Assembly: GCA_003819715.1 (NCBI GenBank) | Contig: RPQN01000019.1 | Location: forward strand, 1 to 46,702 | Source of the DNA: Ignavibacteriota bacterium | Lineage (GTDB): Bacteria; Bacteroidota; Ignavibacteria; UBA10030 | Direction: 5' to 3' | DNA: 46,702 nt | Part shown: piece by piece, positions 45,348 through 46,702 of the stretch | Layout of the letters: every line of letters begins with the position of its first letter | How positions within the stretch are numbered: position 1 is the stretch's first letter | Program-made: the position numbers and the translations under genes | Notes under the pieces: generated by a model | Seen by the model: the letters and a program-made list of their open reading frames with translations, nothing else | Told to the model about the DNA's origin: nothing | Database searches by the model: none

Positions 45348-46448
45348 TTGACGATCATGAACAACATAAGAGTTACCGTTTCCGGCCGCAAAAGTTTTAT
45401 CAGCGCCATGGCTGCAGCCGGCGTCGTACTGGGTGCTGCTGGGTGCAGTTCGAATCCGCAGGCGGGCGGCGGAAAATTCTCCATGCCTCCGACGCCGATC
45501 GAAGTGACCCATGCACTGAAGCAAAAGGTGGAAGACAAATTCGGAGTGATCGGCTCCATTGAGGCGATAGAAGCAATTACCGTCGTGTCGGAAATCGACG
45601 GCACCATCATCCGGATTCCTTTTACGGAAGGAGGCGTTATCCGGAAAGGAGAGTTGATTGCACAGTTGGACGATGCGCAGCTTGCCGCCGAACTGAAACG
45701 CGCTGAAGCATTGATGGAACAGAGCAAAACGCATTTCGATCGTGTCCAGGTGATCGTCAATCAAAAAGCGGGGGCGCCGCAGGACCTGGACGATGCGGCG
45801 GCAGATTTGAAAGTGGCCGAAGCAAATCTCTCGCTTGCAAAATCCCGGTTTGCAAAGACACGGATCACCGCACCGTTTGACGGAACCATCGGCGCCCGCA
45901 AAGTCAGCGTCGGTACCTTTGTCCGCAGCGGAATGCCGATTACAGAACTCGCCAATATTGATGAAATCAGAGTGAATTTTTCGGCGCCGGAAAAATATCT
46001 TCCCCTGTTGAATCGCGGAGCGAGTGTATTGGTATCAACGATCGCCTATCCGGGTATTGCACTCCCCGGAAGAATCATTGCCGTTGAACCGGTCCTCGAT
46101 CCCGGTACGCGAAGCGCCCGTGTGGTGGCAAGGGTTTCAAATCCGGGAAGAAAATTCCATCCCGGGATGTCCGCATCCGTTTCGGTGGTCCTCAACGAAC
46201 GCCCGGACGCCGTCACGGTCCCCAATGAAGCGGTATTCGCTAACGGCGATCAATCGTTTGTCTATGTTGTAAAATCCGACAGCACGGCAGCTCGGGTCCC
46301 GGTCACACTGGGGACACGCATGACCGATGTCGTCGAGATTGTCCAGGGCCTGACGCCGGGAACAGAAGTGGTCAAAGCCGGATATCAGAAACTCTTTGAA
46401 GGCGCAAGAGTCATGCCGATTAGTTCACCAGCCAAATCGATGGATTAA
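45348..46448 (+). CDS. RND efflux periplasmic adaptor (HlyD/MFP family), lipoprotein
   Basis: Lipobox VLGAAGCSS; GSIEAIEAITVVSEIDGTIIRIPFTEGGVIRKGELIAQLDDAQLAAELKRAEA; KTRITAPFDGTIGARKVSVGTFV. Confidence 0.95.
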   Translation: MTIMNNIRVTVSGRKSFISAMAAAGVVLGAAGCSSNPQAGGGKFSMPPTPIEVTHALKQKVEDKFGVIGSIEAIEAITVVSEIDGTIIRIPFTEGGVIRKGELIAQLDDAQLAAELKRAEALMEQSKTHFDRVQVIVNQKAGAPQDLDDAAADLKVAEANLSLAKSRFAKTRITAPFDGTIGARKVSVGTFVRSGMPITELANIDEIRVNFSAPEKYLPLLNRGASVLVSTIAYPGIALPGRIIAVEPVLDPGTRSARVVARVSNPGRKFHPGMSASVSVVLNERPDAVTVPNEAVFANGDQSFVYVVKSDSTAARVPVTLGTRMTDVVEIVQGLTPGTEVVKAGYQKLFEGARVMPISSPAKSMD

Positions 46449-46486
46449 TTAAAGAGCGAATCCACCTCAATCTTGAAGAGCGATTT

Positions 46487-46702
46487 ATGAAACTCAGTGA
46501 TATTTCCATACAGCGTCCGGTATTCGCAACGGTATTGAGTCTTGCGATTGTACTCTTTGGTGTCATTTCCTTTCTGCGGCTGCCGGTGAGAGAATACCCC
46601 GATATCGATCCGCCGATTGTCTCGGTCGTCACGTTTTACCGGGGAGCGAGCCCGAGCGTCGTCGAAACGGAAATTACAAATATTCTTGAAGAACAATTTG
46701 CC
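46487..46702 (+). CDS. RND (AcrB-type) efflux transporter, N-terminal part, truncated by the window edge
   Basis: Read directly because no ORF is listed: MKLSDISIQRPVFATVLSLAIVLFGVISFLRLPVREYPDIDPPIVSVVTFYRGASPSVVETEITNILEEQFA, typical AcrB N-terminus. Confidence 0.95.
   Translation, partial: MKLSDISIQRPVFATVLSLAIVLFGVISFLRLPVREYPDIDPPIVSVVTFYRGASPSVVETEITNILEEQFA

Noticed and set aside
1-46702. Searched by eye for CRISPR arrays, tRNA/rRNA, transposases/integrases and phage genes.
   Set aside because: No repeat-spacer pattern, RNA gene signature or mobile-element protein was seen. Small structured RNAs cannot be excluded without a covariance-model scan.

Overview
The window is 46.7 kb of gene-dense bacterial DNA. 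C-terminal type IX secretion (T9SS) sorting domains, a PorV/PorQ-family protein and SusC-like architecture suggest the Bacteroidota/Ignavibacteriota/Kryptonia neighbourhood; this placement is inference. The core, about 10.8-43.3 kb, is a starch/maltodextrin utilisation locus. (a) A tightly packed minus-strand run encodes a parvulin-type PPIase, a T9SS-exported GH13, a GH57 with a C-terminal starch-binding module, two SLC45/GPH-like MFS sugar transporters, two more GH13 enzymes and a six-hairpin glycosidase. (b) A second minus-strand run encodes a LacI-family regulator, a TonB-dependent receptor, a 1279-aa protein with a divergent T9SS CTD, a PorV/PorQ-family protein and a SusE/F-like T9SS protein. 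There is no SusD-like lipoprotein. (c) malQ lies upstream of the regulator. A perfect 14-bp palindrome, TGGAAGCGCTTCCA, sits 23 bp upstream of the lacI start. Flanks carry a DUF1028/TPR protein, a KirBac potassium channel with an apparent in-frame amber codon near its true N-terminus, a modular T9SS protein, a four-EF-hand protein, a LytS-type multi-PAS hybrid kinase, a frameshifted RibD/DHFR-like gene and a TolC/MFP/RND efflux operon running off the right edge. Most interesting: the SusD-less TonB receptor + giant T9SS protein + PorV module tied to amylolysis, the disrupted KirBac and DHFR-like genes, the GH13 with an altered region IV His, and two different short tandem repeats flanking one T9SS gene. 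I found no tRNA, rRNA, CRISPR array or transposase.
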